Assembly (NCBI GenBank): GCA_012521525.1
Contig: JAAYMG010000254.1
Span: forward strand, 1 to 14,724
Origin: Clostridiales bacterium
GTDB lineage: Bacteria > Bacillota > Clostridia > Oscillospirales > JAAYOS01
DNA length: 14,724 bases
Direction: 5' to 3'
Shown: positions 13,796 through 14,724 of the stretch, piece after piece
How the letters are laid out: every line of letters starts with the position of its first letter
How positions within the stretch are numbered: position 1 is the stretch's first letter
The notes under the pieces: model-generated
Seen by the model: only the letters and a program-made list of their open reading frames with translations
The model's database searches: none
What the model was told of the DNA's origin: nothing
Program-made: the position numbers and the translations under genes

Positions 13796-14724
13796 ATGTC
13801 CTTTTTCAAAGACAATATGAAGGATATGACCATTCCGTCCGAAGTGGCCGAAAAGCTGATACGGTCGGGCGACGGCAACGCCTGTCTATACTATATTTGC
13901 GCGCACCTGTACGGGCAGGACTCTATCCCTTCGATTGCGCAGATCCTGAACTGGTCCCAGGAAAAAGCCCTTGCGGCCCGTACGGCGCTTGAGGCCATGG
14001 GACTCTGCAAATCGATCTGCGATGAGCCCCCCGCAAACGAGACTCTCCCGGCCTACACCCCGCAGGAGATAAACACGATCGCTGACGGCGACCCGGTATT
14101 CAAGAGCCTGATAGAATACACGAAATTAAGACTCAACAGGCTCCTTACCCCTACCGACCTTCGGATCCTTCTTGGGCTTTATAATCATCTCGGTTTACCC
14201 GCAGGCGTGATAATGCTTCTTGTAAGCTACACGGTAGAACATGTACGCAAGCGTCGCGGCGAAACAGCCCGCGTCGGGATGTCCCTGATCGAGAGCGAAG
14301 GCTTTTTCTGGCACCGCCACGGGATCGTGACCGAAGCTGCGGCCGAGGAGTACATACGCAAAAAAGCCGAAGAAGACGACAAGCTGATCGCGTTGGCGCG
14401 CCTTCTCAACATACGTGACCGCGCCCCTACGGTGACGGAAGAGAAATACCTCGTCAAATGGTCCGGGTACGGAATGCACCCTGACGTGATATATACCGCA
14501 TACGACATAACCGTGGTCAAGACCGGATCTCTAAAGTGGAACTACATGAACCGGATCCTGGAGAACTGGTATACCAAAGGCATCCGCACTCCCGAAGACC
14601 TTTCGAGAGTCGAGCGGATCAAGGTGATCTCCCCTTCCGGCATGACCGGGCGCGTAAACGTCCCCTCTGTCCCATCAGATAAATATGCCGTTTCCGATAA
14701 GACGAAGGGGAAAAACAGCGAAAG
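13796..14724 (+). CDS. DnaD-domain replication-initiation protein, C-terminus beyond window edge
   Basis: I read 309 codons open to the right edge with no stop, so the gene is incomplete. DnaD-family proteins act at replication initiation and restart, helping the helicase loader onto DNA. The N-terminal part (about 13-75) contains a winged-helix-like segment with IPSIAQILNWSQEKALAA. A first DnaD-like helical domain covers about 88-152 (YTPQEI, LTPTDLRILLGLYNHLGLP, VIMLLVSYTVEHV). A second, more canonical domain covers about 213-270 (YLVKWSGYGMHPDVIYTAYD, LKWNYMNRILENWYTKGI, TPED), followed by a polar linker. ATG 13796 has AAAGG 8 nt upstream; the in-frame ATG 13790 is too close to that site. 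In Clostridia such a gene is usually followed by a DnaC-type helicase loader, which would lie beyond the window. It is the only plus-strand gene, diverging from zapA. Confidence 0.9.
   Translation, partial: MSFFKDNMKDMTIPSEVAEKLIRSGDGNACLYYICAHLYGQDSIPSIAQILNWSQEKALAARTALEAMGLCKSICDEPPANETLPAYTPQEINTIADGDPVFKSLIEYTKLRLNRLLTPTDLRILLGLYNHLGLPAGVIMLLVSYTVEHVRKRRGETARVGMSLIESEGFFWHRHGIVTEAAAEEYIRKKAEEDDKLIALARLLNIRDRAPTVTEEKYLVKWSGYGMHPDVIYTAYDITVVKTGSLKWNYMNRILENWYTKGIRTPEDLSRVERIKVISPSGMTGRVNVPSVPSDKYAVSDKTKGKNSE

Noticed and set aside
13630..13878. Minus-strand 82-codon frame in the zapA/DnaD gap
   Set aside because: It overlaps the start and promoter of the DnaD-domain gene and has no recognisable features.

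Overview
This is a chromosomal housekeeping segment from a member of the Firmicutes, most likely class Clostridia. The evidence is the gene set (DnaD-type replication protein, ZapA next to a U32 protein, hisS followed by aspS, mreC-mreD-PBP2 with a MinD-like ATPase and methylglyoxal synthase, an S-layer-homology protein), strong purine-rich Shine-Dalgarno sequences, and sigma-A-like promoters. Base composition looks roughly balanced, so this is not one of the very AT-rich clostridia. Genus-level assignment is not possible from the window alone.

Layout. Everything except the rightmost gene is read on the minus strand, so the order of transcription runs right to left. At the right edge a DnaD-domain gene (13796 to the edge, plus strand) diverges from zapA across a 264-bp intergenic region that has promoter-like sequences in both directions. 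Leftward come zapA, a large RlhA-like U32 protein, then dut, maf, mreC, mreD and the elongation transpeptidase PBP2 (mrdA). dut has a TATAAT-type promoter just upstream, and maf/mreC overlap. A separate unit follows, with two stacked promoters in front of minD and then mgsA, ending in a rho-independent terminator. Next come hisS and aspS, and finally an outward-running, incomplete S-layer-homology protein whose C-terminus lies beyond position 1.

How it fits together. MreC, MreD and PBP2 belong to the rod/elongasome that builds lateral cell wall. ZapA and the MinD-like ATPase belong to FtsZ-ring assembly and site placement. dUTPase and Maf are nucleotide-pool sanitizers. HisRS and AspRS charge tRNA, and the U32 protein probably hydroxylates RNA. 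MgsA is the methylglyoxal bypass of glycolysis. The usual partners mreB, radC, minC, minE and rodA, often found at this locus in related bacteria, are absent here.

I found no mobile element, CRISPR array, tRNA or rRNA, and no convincing new multi-gene system. The points that deserve a second look are local: a tandem 12-bp repeat array between mreD and the PBP2 start, a methylglyoxal synthase whose expected active-site His is Gln, a MinD without its membrane-targeting tail and without MinC/MinE nearby, and several perfect or near-perfect inverted repeats at gene junctions. No gene-free stretch exceeds 300 bp; the longest are 13532-13795 and 1510-1720.
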